Shown in pieces: positions 7,631-16,510 of a stretch of 64,000 nucleotides of DNA. The DNA is from Paenalkalicoccus suaedae. Lineage in GTDB: Bacteria; Bacillota; Bacilli; Bacillales; Salisediminibacteriaceae. A model generated the notes under the pieces. That model did no database searches and was not told the origin of the DNA. It was given only the letters and a program-made list of their open reading frames with translations. The translations under genes were made by a program, and so were the position numbers. Location of the stretch: positions 2,356,001-2,420,000 of the forward strand of contig NZ_CP041372.2 in the NCBI RefSeq assembly GCF_006965545.2, given 5' to 3'. The first letter of the stretch is position 1. Each line of letters opens with the position of its first letter.

Positions 7631-8940
7631 TAGAATGTCCCCTCCTCTTTAAAGGAACGTGAGCGACGGAATTGGAAGAATGCAAATCCTGCTACAAGTA
7701 TTCCTAAAATAATCGATATCGCGGCAGCCATATTAAACTGCTGGTTCGTGAATGTTAATCCGTAAATCCAAGAGATTAAAATATCGGTACCACCGGCGGT
7801 CTGTCCTCGAACTGCTGGACCACCCTGGTTGAATAAATAGATGATGTTAAAGTTATTAAAGTTCCCTGCATATTGCATGATAAGAAGTGGAGCAGTTGCA
7901 AACATAACGTGAGGGAACGTAATGTTGCGGAATTTTTGCCATCTGTTAGCACCATCCATGTCAGCAGCCTCATACCAGTCTGCGGAAATTCCTTGTAGAA
8001 CTCCAGTAAACAAGGCGTAAACGAATGGGAAACCAAGCCAAACCTGGATCATTATAATAGCGACTCGAGTTGCAGTTGCATCTGTTAACCAAGGCACCCT
8101 CTGACCAAATAATGGCTCAATGATCTGTAGGTTAATCGCACCAAAGTTATCATTAAAGAGTGCACTAAAGATAATGATTGTTACGAACCCTGGAACTGCC
8201 CAAGGTAAAATAAGTACGGTACGGATAAGCTTTTTAAAGCGAACTCGAGGGTCGTTTACGAGTACTGCTAAGAATAGCGCAAGACCGATTTGTAGTGTTG
8301 TAGCTACAAATGTCCAAATTAATGTCCAAGATAATACGTTAAAGAATGTCGTTCTCCACTCATTAATCGTAAATAGCGTTACGAAATTTTCGAACCCTAC
8401 CCATTCTAATAAGTTTCTAGGTGGTGCATTGTAAAGGTTGTAGTTTGTGAATGCTAAGAAGACCATGAATAATAGTGGGAAAATAACAACGAATATTAAT
8501 AGGAAGAGACCTGGTCCAATTAATAAGTATGGGAAGCTATTATCCCAAGCATTCCTAAATCCTTCGCGGATGTTTGGAACCTTCCAGCCTAATTGAATTC
8601 TCTTTGCGTCCTTAAACGCATCCTGAATGTTTAAAATATAAAATGATAAGAAAAATGCCGTAAAGATTAAAGACAAGATACCGTTACTTAAAAAGATACG
8701 GGAATCGTCTTCTCGTGGTACTTCTCCGAGAGTAACTAATCCTTGTAGTCCGGCACTAATCAGTTCAGTAAATGCTACGACGAAAGCAGCAAAGAGAATG
8801 AATAAGGCAGCACCTTTTAAAAAGCGCTTGTTGTACGCTTGCCCAAGCCCCGGAATAATGGATAGCAATGCAGCTACAGTAGGATTATGCTTTTTGTTTA
8901 CGAGTAAATCGTGTTTGTCATTTTTGTTCGTTGCAGCCAT
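7630..8940 (-). CDS. mdxF: Maltodextrin ABC transporter permease, MalF type
   Basis: A permease of about 436 residues. An N-terminal hydrophobic region (residues about 15-110) precedes the core permease domain, whose EAA loop is seen near residue 330 (Glu-Ala-Ala-Asp-Met-Asp-Gly-Ala). The N-terminal extension is normal for Gram-positive MalF. I start it at the ATG at 8940 because a GGAGGAA site lies 7 bases upstream; a TTG five codons earlier overlaps that site. It pairs with the MalG-type permease to form the channel. Confidence 0.92.
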   Translation of the reverse strand: MAATNKNDKHDLLVNKKHNPTVAALLSIIPGLGQAYNKRFLKGAALFILFAAFVVAFTELISAGLQGLVTLGEVPREDDSRIFLSNGILSLIFTAFFLSFYILNIQDAFKDAKRIQLGWKVPNIREGFRNAWDNSFPYLLIGPGLFLLIFVVIFPLLFMVFLAFTNYNLYNAPPRNLLEWVGFENFVTLFTINEWRTTFFNVLSWTLIWTFVATTLQIGLALFLAVLVNDPRVRFKKLIRTVLILPWAVPGFVTIIIFSALFNDNFGAINLQIIEPLFGQRVPWLTDATATRVAIIMIQVWLGFPFVYALFTGVLQGISADWYEAADMDGANRWQKFRNITFPHVMFATAPLLIMQYAGNFNNFNIIYLFNQGGPAVRGQTAGGTDILISWIYGLTFTNQQFNMAAAISIILGILVAGFAFFQFRRSRSFKEEGTF

Positions 8941-9004
8941 AAATGCTTCCTCCAAATCTTATAAAGGCAGGATTGGGGGCGAAGCCCCCATCCCTCCTTG
9001 AAAT

Positions 9005-10354
9005 TTATTGCATAATTACGATTTGATCGCGAATTTGTTGTACAGCTTCATCTAATACTTCCTGTGGGTCTTCCCCTTGTGCGATGAAGTTTAATGCGTC
9101 AGCGATTGGCTCCCAAACCTGACTCATTTCAGGAATGTTTGGCATTGGCTCCGCGTATTGTGTCTGATCAAAGATCGGAGACATGAACTCATCGTCGATT
9201 TCTACAGCTGTGTGCGCAGGAAGCTCACCAGCCATCTCGAAGTATGTTGCAGAGCTTTCTGGGTTTGTTAGGAATAGAGCAAGCTCTGTAGCCCAGTACT
9301 CGTGATCTGTGTAAAAGTTTACTAACCAACCTTTGTTACCTGAGAACGAGCTTAGTGTCTCGCCGTCTTGTGTTGGTAGCGTTGATACTGCAAGGTTCTC
9401 ACCTAGTGCAGCCTCATAGTCAGGAATAGCCCATGGTCCAGTTACTACCATACCAGCTTGCCCATCTGTGAAGAGACCGTTCATTACGTCACCGTCAATT
9501 CCCATTGGCATTAAGCCTTCTTCAAACCAAGATCCGATTACTTCCGCACCTTGAACAGCGCCTTCAGAGTTAAGACCGATATCTTCGGAGTCATAAACGC
9601 CATCAGCGTCTTGACCGAATACATATCCACCTGGTGCTGTTAAGAAAGGATAAGAGAAATAGAAGTTTGTTGCTTCCATTAAGAATCCGTATGTGCTTCC
9701 GTCTGTCAATTCGCGAGCTGTTGCCATTAGATCATCCATTGTCTCTGGAGCATCTGGTACAAGCTCTGTGTTACGGAATAAAGCATATGTTTCTACTACT
9801 GCTGGAATTCCGTACTGGATTCCTTCGAAGCTAAAAGCTGTAACTGCTTCTTCATTATATTCAGCTAAACGTGCTTGCTGATCTTCAGTTAACTCTAACT
9901 CTGCTGCTAGACCTTGTAGGTGAATGTCACCCATTCTGTCATGTGGCTGGAAAAATAGATCAGGACCTTGACCAGATGGTCCATCAAGTGACATACCTTC
10001 TGTTTGCTCAAGCATCGAGTAAGGAGTGATATTTACTTCAATTCCGTGCTCTTCTTCAAAACGAGCTGTAATTTCTTCATAAGCGTCAAGCTGTGCATCC
10101 TCATCGTTTACCCACATAGCTAGTGATTCAGGCTTTTCAGGAGCATCGCCTTCAGCAGCTGTATTTCCATCACCGTTTGCTGGCTCTTCGTTGTTAGCTG
10201 CATCTGTGTTCGCTGGTTCTTCATTTGCTGGCTCATTAGCCGGCTCGTTTGCATCCGTACCTGTGTTAGCTTCGTCGTTCCCACCGCATGCTACAAGCGT
10301 TACTGACAGAGCAGCTAGAGCTAATGAATACTTTAGAGACTTACTTTTTTGCAT
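9005..10354 (-). CDS. mdxE: Maltodextrin-binding lipoprotein
   Basis: The 449-residue protein has a signal peptide with lipobox Val-Ala-Cys, then a tether of about 50 residues made almost only of Asn, Glu, Asp, Ala, Pro and Thr, and then a family 1 extracellular sugar-binding domain. Motifs such as Gly-Pro-Asp-Leu-Phe-Phe and Gly-Pro-Trp-Ala-Ile-Pro match MalE/MdxE proteins. It is the first gene of the operon and is preceded by a cre-like site and two LacI-type operators. The tether is one of five similar ones in the window. Confidence 0.92.
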   Translation of the reverse strand: MQKSKSLKYSLALAALSVTLVACGGNDEANTGTDANEPANEPANEEPANTDAANNEEPANGDGNTAAEGDAPEKPESLAMWVNDEDAQLDAYEEITARFEEEHGIEVNITPYSMLEQTEGMSLDGPSGQGPDLFFQPHDRMGDIHLQGLAAELELTEDQQARLAEYNEEAVTAFSFEGIQYGIPAVVETYALFRNTELVPDAPETMDDLMATARELTDGSTYGFLMEATNFYFSYPFLTAPGGYVFGQDADGVYDSEDIGLNSEGAVQGAEVIGSWFEEGLMPMGIDGDVMNGLFTDGQAGMVVTGPWAIPDYEAALGENLAVSTLPTQDGETLSSFSGNKGWLVNFYTDHEYWATELALFLTNPESSATYFEMAGELPAHTAVEIDDEFMSPIFDQTQYAEPMPNIPEMSQVWEPIADALNFIAQGEDPQEVLDEAVQQIRDQIVIMQ

Positions 10355-10431
10355 TTGTATTTCCCCCTTGATAAATTAGTAAGTTCTTTTAGCAAGACGA
10401 CTGAGTGAGACGAATTAACATGTACAGACAT

Positions 10432-10447
10432 TTGATAACGTTTTCGT
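10432..10447. promoter_or_regulatory. cre-like site upstream of mdxE
   Basis: Read on the minus strand, CGAAAACGTTATCA fits the CcpA cre consensus (TGNAARCGNWWWCA) with one mismatch in the first position. It lies in the long mdxE leader, downstream of the promoter, where CcpA binding would act as a road block. Confidence 0.6.
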
Positions 10448-10511
10448 AAAAGGCAGTATGTAATCCCTTGATACGTAAGCGTCTTTTATCTGAGCTATTA
10501 ACTTGTGCACA

Positions 10512-10525
10512 GACAACCGTTTGCA
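10512..10525. promoter_or_regulatory. LacI-type operator 2 upstream of mdxE
   Basis: The sequence ACAACCGTTTGCAT shares the core CGTTTGCA with the operator at 10567 and with the site in front of the chemoreceptor gene at 12418. MalR is the obvious candidate ligand. Confidence 0.55.
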
Positions 10526-10566
10526 TAAAGAGTGATAAAATAATTTCACCAGTGTGAGTCACTCGT

Positions 10567-10582
10567 GAAATCGTTTGCATCA
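10567..10582. promoter_or_regulatory. LacI-type operator 1 upstream of mdxE
   Basis: GAAATCGTTTGCATCA is a near palindrome around the central CG, as in LacI-family operators. It begins about 12 bases downstream of the proposed -10 box, so bound repressor would block initiation. Confidence 0.65.
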
Positions 10583-10594
10583 CTTTATGAACTC

Positions 10595-10624
10595 ATTATA
10601 CTATTAGCTTTTTAAAAAACACAA
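10595..10624 (-). promoter_or_regulatory. Proposed mdxE promoter
   Basis: On the minus strand TTGTGT and TATAAT are spaced by 18 bases. The -10 is a perfect match and the -35 is weak. The distance to mdxE is about 240 bases, so there is a long leader with operators in it. Confidence 0.55.
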
Positions 10625-10653
10625 CACTTTTTTTAAACTTCTTCCAAATCTTT

Positions 10654-12384
10654 TTAGGAAGCCTGCATAGAATTAGCTCTTTTCTTATGTTTTTTAAGCA
10701 TTCCAGCAGTCTCTTCTAAGGATCCAACTTCGTTTGCTAGCGCTTGTTGTCTTTCCGTTTGATCGTGAACGATCACTCTTACTTTTCCACTTTTTTCAAG
10801 CAACACGGTTGCACTATCTGCTAATTTACCGATATCTCCGACAACCCCCTCAAGCGCATGATTAATATCATTGACCGCTTCCTTCGATTCCATTTGGCTT
10901 CTTGTCACTTCCATATTTTCATCCAGAATGGTTCGGAATAGGCTTGACGTCTTTGATGTGTGCTCTTTCATTACAGTTGTCTGTTCAGAAAATTTGTTAA
11001 ATCCCTCGACTGCTTCAGTCGTTTCTACTAGCAGGGCAGATAATGTTTGCTTCGTCTGGTCAGAAAAATCACTTGCTTGTTTGGACAGCTTTCGTATTTC
11101 ATTTGCTACTACTGCAAAACTATTGCCAAAGCTTCCGGCTTTAGCTGCCTCTATAGACGCATTGATGGCAACTAAGTTGGTTTGATCTGCAATGGAATCA
11201 ATTCCGGCCAAGAATGACGTCATTTCTTGCATTTGTTTTTGCATCGTTGTCATATCTGTTGCTGTCTGAACCGTTTTGTTAGCAAGTTCCTCCATATGAT
11301 CCTCGAGTGATTTAACAGTTACAAGTCCCTCCTGCGATGTTTGGTCCAATGCTCGCATTTTTTCGCTCATATACGCAATCGCTTCATAAATATCCTGAGC
11401 GCTGGCTGAGACTTCTTCTGTCGTAGCTGATATAGAAGTAGTATGATCAGATTGCTCTTTTATTCCAGATAATAATTCATCGGTAGTTAGCTGAATGGCT
11501 TGCATCGCCTTAAATTGCTCCGCGGATTTTATGGCCGTACCATTTGCAACATCCATCACCTGATTGCTAATCCGGTCAGCTTCTCCGAGTAAATGGTGCA
11601 GTTCTCGCCCCATGTTAGCAAGCTCAGCATCCACGTGCGCTAATTCATCTCTTCTGTTAGAAACATGGTGGAAACCAAACTCCCCACCCTTGTAAGCTCG
11701 TACTCTTGCTAAAATATGACGAACACCTTTTTTAAACACTTGCGCAAACAAAACGAGTGTCACAAAAGGAATAACGACAATAATAACTAACCCGATACCA
11801 GTAACTAATTGGGACATAGACATTGCTTCTTGAAGCGCTAAATTAGCTTCTTCCCTTTCAGTGAGTAAATAATTTTGCATTCTTTCGTCTACATTAATGA
11901 GCTGTTCTTCGGTTCTTGTAACAACAGGTACAATCCTTGTCCGTATCTGCTCAATTTCATCACCTACAAAAATAGACGAAAAGTACGTTTCATATTGAAT
12001 AGAATACGCATTGATAGCGCTTTCAATTGTATCAAAATAATGATCGATCCCCTCCCGATCAGAAGCCCTTTGGCGAAGACCTTCTACCTCTTCAGCAGAA
12101 TTTACTAGGAGCGATTCCATCCGACTTACTTGATTCTCACGATAGCCTGTTGAGACTAACTGAAGCTTCAACGAGCTAACTTCGTTTATATTGCTTAAAA
12201 GATCATTATAGCTTTGTTGGAAATCAGCTACTTCATCTAATGTATTTGTTTGCGTCTGCACCTCGTTATTAAAATAATAAATTAGTCCACCAGAACAGAT
12301 TGTGACAAGTAACGTAATACAAATAACTCCATACAATAGCCTTACTAAAGACTGCCTTCCCCTCTTTACACCCTTCTTTCCCAT
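10654..12384 (-). CDS. Methyl-accepting chemotaxis protein
   Basis: The 576-residue chemoreceptor has a transmembrane segment at about residues 18-38, an extracellular helical domain of about 150 residues, a second transmembrane segment near 190-212, and a cytoplasmic helical bundle. The signalling tip is clear around residues 395-435 (Asp-Gln-Thr-Asn-Leu, Asn-Ala-Ser-Ile-Glu-Ala-Ala, Val-Ala-Asn-Glu-Ile-Arg-Lys). No standard HAMP domain is obvious. It lies next to the maltodextrin operon, transcribed the same way, and a LacI-type operator resembling those of mdxE lies upstream, so it may sense maltodextrin or its binding protein. That role is inference. Confidence 0.93.
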   Translation of the reverse strand: MGKKGVKRGRQSLVRLLYGVICITLLVTICSGGLIYYFNNEVQTQTNTLDEVADFQQSYNDLLSNINEVSSLKLQLVSTGYRENQVSRMESLLVNSAEEVEGLRQRASDREGIDHYFDTIESAINAYSIQYETYFSSIFVGDEIEQIRTRIVPVVTRTEEQLINVDERMQNYLLTEREEANLALQEAMSMSQLVTGIGLVIIVVIPFVTLVLFAQVFKKGVRHILARVRAYKGGEFGFHHVSNRRDELAHVDAELANMGRELHHLLGEADRISNQVMDVANGTAIKSAEQFKAMQAIQLTTDELLSGIKEQSDHTTSISATTEEVSASAQDIYEAIAYMSEKMRALDQTSQEGLVTVKSLEDHMEELANKTVQTATDMTTMQKQMQEMTSFLAGIDSIADQTNLVAINASIEAAKAGSFGNSFAVVANEIRKLSKQASDFSDQTKQTLSALLVETTEAVEGFNKFSEQTTVMKEHTSKTSSLFRTILDENMEVTRSQMESKEAVNDINHALEGVVGDIGKLADSATVLLEKSGKVRVIVHDQTERQQALANEVGSLEETAGMLKKHKKRANSMQAS

Positions 12385-12417
12385 ATGAATCCCCCTTCAT
12401 AATACAGATTGTACAAG

Positions 12418-12435
12418 TTGCGCAATCGTTTGCAA
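12418..12435. promoter_or_regulatory. LacI-type operator upstream of chemoreceptor gene
   Basis: TTGCGCAATCGTTTGCAA contains the palindromic-type core GCAATCGTTTGC. The ATCGTTTGCA half is identical to that in the mdxE operator at 10567. It sits about 34 bases before the chemoreceptor start. Confidence 0.65.
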
Positions 12436-12519
12436 TTACAATAGTACCATGATTAAGGGTTCATGACTAGATTCTTTTTCCAATATAATTGAAAAATAAA
12501 GAAGACTTCGAACTATATT

Positions 12520-13392
12520 TTATTTTTCTCTCTCGTATGTAGGAATCCGCCTATACTGCCCAGGAGTCATCCCTTCTTTCTCTTTAAAAAGTCTTGCGAA
12601 ATAGCTGACATCTTTAAATCCTGTAGCTATTGCTATCGTAGTTAAATCTAATACTCCCTTTTCTAACAGTTGTTTAGCATGACGGAACCTTACTTGGTGC
12701 AAATATTGAAGTGGGGTAAGACCAGTTGCCTTTTTCATAGCCCTAGTAAGATGATCTGGATGAAATAGAAGTTCTTTCGCCATGTCTCTAACTTGAAAAT
12801 CGTCACGATGGAAATGCGCGTGAATATACGTCATACATGAATGAGCAATTTCCTGCGATCGACTGGGCAATTCAATAGCACTTTTTTGCAAATACACAAG
12901 AATATCAAAAAAATAAGACTGTTGCTTCATTCTCTCCGTCAAATCACTTGAGCGCTCCGCAGCTAAAAGCTTTTCAAAAAGCGCGATTACCTGTTCAGGA
13001 TGTTCCATCCGTTTATATCTAGGCAAGCATAGTTCAAAAATATCTGGTGTAACATGCGTATTCGTTTTTAAAAAAATAGCTGCCCAATTAATCTCCCCCT
13101 CCTCTTCGAGACGATAGGAATTTGGGAAGGAAAAATGTGCCCAATAAAAAGCGGATTCCTCCTCGCATCCTTTATACCCTTTATGATAGAGCCCTGGGGC
13201 TAAAATTAAATATTCTCCTGCCTTAATCTCATACTCTTGATTTTCTTCTTTCATATATATGGTGCCTTTTGTCACAAATAACATATCAAATAAATGAAAT
13301 GTCCGACCGAAATGCGACTTCCCGCTTGCAAAAGTCGCATTTCCGCATTTTATAAATGTTGGTAATGGTGGTAGCTTGGCTTTTAACAGCAT
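12520..13392 (-). CDS. AraC-family transcriptional regulator
   Basis: The 290-residue protein has an N-terminal cupin-like sensor part (about residues 15-100, with Gly-Glu-Tyr-Leu-Ile-Leu-Ala-Pro-Gly) and a C-terminal pair of helix-turn-helix motifs. The AraC signature is present (Ile-Ala-Ile-Ala-Thr-Gly-Phe-Lys-Asp-Val-Ser-Tyr-Phe-Ala-Arg-Leu-Phe-Lys). The family usually responds to sugars. It is divergent from the MATE exporter gene, with about 115 bases between them, so it may control that gene, itself, or the neighbouring sugar genes. Confidence 0.92.
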   Translation of the reverse strand: MLLKAKLPPLPTFIKCGNATFASGKSHFGRTFHLFDMLFVTKGTIYMKEENQEYEIKAGEYLILAPGLYHKGYKGCEEESAFYWAHFSFPNSYRLEEEGEINWAAIFLKTNTHVTPDIFELCLPRYKRMEHPEQVIALFEKLLAAERSSDLTERMKQQSYFFDILVYLQKSAIELPSRSQEIAHSCMTYIHAHFHRDDFQVRDMAKELLFHPDHLTRAMKKATGLTPLQYLHQVRFRHAKQLLEKGVLDLTTIAIATGFKDVSYFARLFKEKEGMTPGQYRRIPTYEREK

Positions 13393-13507
13393 TATTGACC
13401 AACCCCTTAAAGTCGTTTTTGTACAATTTTATCGGCTTTTCTGTCTAATAACAAGCGTAGTAATTATGTATGATAGTAAACGTGCACAGAAAAGGTGGTG
13501 AATGGCA

Positions 13508-14893
13508 ATGTCAAAAAAACAGGCAACAAAGCTTACATTATTTGCGTTAACATGGCCGATTTTTATTGAAATCATGCTTCATATGCTAATGGGAAATGCA
13601 GACACACTCATGTTAAGTCAATATAATGATAACGCTGTTGCAGCTGTTGGCGTCTCTAACCAACTCATGAGTGTTATTATTGTGATGTTTGGATTTGTCG
13701 CAACTGGGACTACCGTTTTAATTGCTCAATATAAAGGCGCCGGTGACGACACTCACGCTAATAGAATCGCGGTTGTATCCATCATTTTAAATATTATATT
13801 TGGACTATTGTTGAGTATTGCCTTACTTGTATTCGGTGAGCAAATCCTACTTGCCATGAACCTTCCGATAGAATTGATGGATCAGGCATTGATTTACCTT
13901 CAGATTGTAGGAGGTTTTGCGTTTGTTCAAGCGTTAATCATGACGATCTCCGCAATTATCAAAAGTCACGGATTCACAAAAGATGCCATGTACGTGACAC
14001 TCGGTATGAACGTATTTAATGTAATTGGAAACTACATCCTTATTTTCGGTGCATTTGGTGCACCTGAACTTGGTGTAACAGGAGTAGCAATAAGTACAGC
14101 GGTCAGTCGAGGTATTGGGACTCTTTGGATGCTTTTCCTTCTTTATAAGAGAGTTCAAGGAACACTTTCATGGACGTTCTTAAAAACCTCTTTCCCTAAA
14201 CAAGAAGTACGAGATCTTTTAAAAATCGGGATTCCTTCAGCTGGAGAACACCTTGCCTACAATACGTCGCAAGTTGTGATCACCTATTTTATCGCTTCTA
14301 TGGGAACCGTAGCGCTAACTACTCGCGTTTATACATTAAACATCATTATGTTTGCATTTCTTTTTGCCATTGCAATCGGGCAAGGTACGCAAATTTTAGT
14401 CGGCTATTTAATTGGTGAACGACGCCATAAAGAGGCGTATCAGCGTTGTCTTAAGAGCCTTTGGATAGGAATGTCCGTCTCAACCTTTGTCGCATCGATG
14501 TTTTATGTATTTGGCGACACGATTTTTGCCATCTTTACAGATAATAACGAAATCATTCAGCTAGGATCTCTCCTTTTACTATTAACGATTATCTTAGAAC
14601 CTGGAAGAGCCTTTAACCTAATTGTCATCAATTCACTTCGAGCTGCCGGTGACGTAAGATATCCCGTCTACATAGGAATTTTATCTATGTGGGGAGTAGC
14701 AGTAACTCTATCATACACGGCCGGAATTGTATTCGGTTTAGGGTTAATAGGAGTTTGGATCGCGCAAATTGCTGATGAATGGCTTCGAGGCTTACTCATG
14801 CTTCGAAGATGGCGATCAAAAAAATGGGTAAACATGGCCTTTGTCAATCATAAGACCGAAGAAATAGATGAAGGAGAAAGAAAGGCAAACTAA
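13508..14893 (+). CDS. MATE-family multidrug/cation efflux transporter
   Basis: A protein of about 461 residues with twelve hydrophobic segments in two six-helix halves, as in NorM/DinF-type MATE exporters. The N-terminal Trp-Pro-Ile-Phe and later Ala-Ile-Gly-Gln-Gly-Thr-Gln-Ile-Leu-Val-Gly segments are typical. I choose the ATG at 13508, nine bases after an AAAGGTGG site; an in-frame ATG two codons earlier is too near that site. It probably exports cationic compounds using a sodium or proton gradient; substrate unknown. A terminator follows the stop directly. Confidence 0.92.
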   Translation: MSKKQATKLTLFALTWPIFIEIMLHMLMGNADTLMLSQYNDNAVAAVGVSNQLMSVIIVMFGFVATGTTVLIAQYKGAGDDTHANRIAVVSIILNIIFGLLLSIALLVFGEQILLAMNLPIELMDQALIYLQIVGGFAFVQALIMTISAIIKSHGFTKDAMYVTLGMNVFNVIGNYILIFGAFGAPELGVTGVAISTAVSRGIGTLWMLFLLYKRVQGTLSWTFLKTSFPKQEVRDLLKIGIPSAGEHLAYNTSQVVITYFIASMGTVALTTRVYTLNIIMFAFLFAIAIGQGTQILVGYLIGERRHKEAYQRCLKSLWIGMSVSTFVASMFYVFGDTIFAIFTDNNEIIQLGSLLLLLTIILEPGRAFNLIVINSLRAAGDVRYPVYIGILSMWGVAVTLSYTAGIVFGLGLIGVWIAQIADEWLRGLLMLRRWRSKKWVNMAFVNHKTEEIDEGERKAN

Positions 14894-14918
14894 AAGACGG
14901 CGTGTGCCGTCTTTTTTA
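14892..14918 (+). terminator. Rho-independent terminator after MATE gene
   Basis: AAAAGACGG and CCGTCTTTTTT form a tight stem with a short loop starting at the stop codon, followed by T residues. Confidence 0.92.
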
Positions 14919-15134
14919 ATATACGTAAAATGGTCCTATTGTATAAGAAGTCAATAGAATGAATGGGACATATTGCACTGTATGAATGAAGACACGATTG
15001 TAGACCAAGTAAATTCAAACTAAATTAGCCTATTAGTTTGAGACATTTATAGCTCTAAAGCTATTACTACGACAGATAATCTTACGAACTTTCTCTAGAT
15101 TTAATCATACCCATCCACCAAGTTACTTAAACTT
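14919..15134. other. Intergenic region before TRAP genes
   Basis: AT-rich, without a supported gene or array. It ends at the promoter of the TRAP binding-protein gene. Confidence 0.6.
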
Positions 15135-15163
15135 TTGACAATCTCCCATGATTCTGCTTAAAT
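15135..15163 (+). promoter_or_regulatory. Sigma-A-type promoter for TRAP operon
   Basis: TTGACA at 15135 and TTAAAT at 15158 are separated by 17 bases. The -35 is a perfect match. The start codon of the binding protein is about 62 bases downstream. Confidence 0.7.
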
Positions 15164-15224
15164 TAAAGAGGAATATGCACACGTGTATATTTAAATTCAA
15201 TTACAATTCTAAGGGGGAATGTAA

Positions 15225-16292
15225 ATGAGTAAGAAATTTACATCCATGTTTGCTCTAGTTGCTACAGGTTCACTTCTATTAGCAGCTTGTGGCAATGATG
15301 ACGGTAATGCAGGGAACACAGAGAATGGTCCTGCAAATGAAGTGAATGAAGCAAATGACGCTAACGAAGGAAACAACGGTAATGCCGCTTCTGGCGACGT
15401 TGACGTAAACAACCTTCAGCTTGGAACTGGTTCTGTTGGTGGTACTTACTATCCTCTAGGTCAGGAAATGGCTACAACTATTTCAAACAACATCGAAGGT
15501 TTTGACGGGTTTGACCTAAGTGCAGTATCTTCTGGTGCATCTGTTGATAACATCGTTGGAATTCTTCAAGGAGAAATGGACCTTGGTATGACGGTTCACC
15601 TTCCTGCTGTTGACTCTCTAACTGGCGCAGGCGATTTTGAAGGCGTAGAAGTTGATAACTTCGGGTTTATGGGTCACATCTATCCAGAGGTTATGCAAAT
15701 CGTAACTACTGCTGATTCAGGAATTGAGTCTATTGCAGATTTAGAAGGAGCTTCTATCAATATCGGTCCTCCAGGATCTGGTACTCAAGCAGCTGCTCGT
15801 TTAATCCTTGAAGCTTATGGATTAGAAGATGGCGACTATGAGCCGTTTGAAGAAGGTTTTGGCGACGCTGCTGGTCGTCTACAAGATGGTAACCTAGACG
15901 CATCATTCGGTCTTTTAGGTTTACCTGATAGCAGCATTGAAGAACTATCTATTTCTCGTGATATTACGCTTATTCCAATCAGCGACGAAGGAATGGCGTA
16001 CATTGAGGAGAACAGCGGGTACGGTTCACTATCAATCTCTGCTGATTCTTACGACTTCCTAGAAGAAGATGTTCAAGCTATGACTGCTTATGCTGTTTTA
16101 GTTGGTTCTACTGATACAATCAGCGAAGACCTTGGTTACGCAATTACAAAAGCTCTATTCGAAAACAGCGGAGACATCACTCACCCACAAGGCGCTAACT
16201 TAACGACTGAGAATGCGCTTCTCGGTTCTGATGATCTTCCAATGCACCCTGGTGCTGAGCGTTACTTCGAAGAAGCTGGAATTTTAGAATAG
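15225..16292 (+). CDS. TAXI-family TRAP transporter solute-binding lipoprotein
   Basis: The 355-residue protein has a signal peptide with lipobox Leu-Ala-Ala-Cys, a tether of about 45 Asn/Asp/Glu/Ala residues, and a TAXI-type binding domain starting with Leu-Gly-Thr-Gly-Ser-Val-Gly-Gly-Thr-Tyr-Tyr-Pro. That motif is diagnostic of the family. It captures a substrate (TAXI proteins bind glutamate, glutamine or similar acids) and gives it to the fused permease encoded next. An AGGGGGAA ribosome binding site precedes the ATG. Two strong hairpins lie between it and the permease gene. Confidence 0.94.
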   Translation: MSKKFTSMFALVATGSLLLAACGNDDGNAGNTENGPANEVNEANDANEGNNGNAASGDVDVNNLQLGTGSVGGTYYPLGQEMATTISNNIEGFDGFDLSAVSSGASVDNIVGILQGEMDLGMTVHLPAVDSLTGAGDFEGVEVDNFGFMGHIYPEVMQIVTTADSGIESIADLEGASINIGPPGSGTQAAARLILEAYGLEDGDYEPFEEGFGDAAGRLQDGNLDASFGLLGLPDSSIEELSISRDITLIPISDEGMAYIEENSGYGSLSISADSYDFLEEDVQAMTAYAVLVGSTDTISEDLGYAITKALFENSGDITHPQGANLTTENALLGSDDLPMHPGAERYFEEAGILE

Positions 16293-16320
16293 TACGTTTT
16301 TTATCATACTGAGACAAGCT

Positions 16321-16355
16321 CGAGGCCGGACCTCTTATTTCTATGTCCGGTCTCG
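16321..16355 (+). terminator. Hairpin after TRAP binding-protein gene (attenuator candidate)
   Basis: An 11-bp stem (CGAGGCCGGAC / GTCCGGTCTCG, one G-U) followed by TTGTTT. The T tract is interrupted, so termination is probably partial. This would give more binding protein than permease. Confidence 0.7.
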
Positions 16356-16418
16356 TTGTTTCCGTATATACGCATGTAGAAAACAAAAAGTTTATTAAGC
16401 TCTGCTTCTTGCAGAACG

Positions 16419-16457
16419 TCGACGAAAATGCAGGAGAATCTCCTACCTTTTCGTCGA
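16419..16457 (+). promoter_or_regulatory. Second intercistronic hairpin of the TRAP operon
   Basis: TCGACGAAAA and TTTTCGTCGA form a perfect 10-bp stem with an inner AGGAGA/TCTCCT helix. No T tract follows, so it looks more like an mRNA-stabilising or processing element than a terminator. Confidence 0.6.
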
Positions 16458-16510
16458 TTCTTCTACATATTGTATTTTCATAATGAATGAGATTAAGTGA
16501 GGTGACCATC

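Noticed and set aside
10389-10583. 64-codon minus-strand frame in the mdxE leader
   Set aside because: It lies over the operators and cre, with no ribosome binding site; the region is regulatory.
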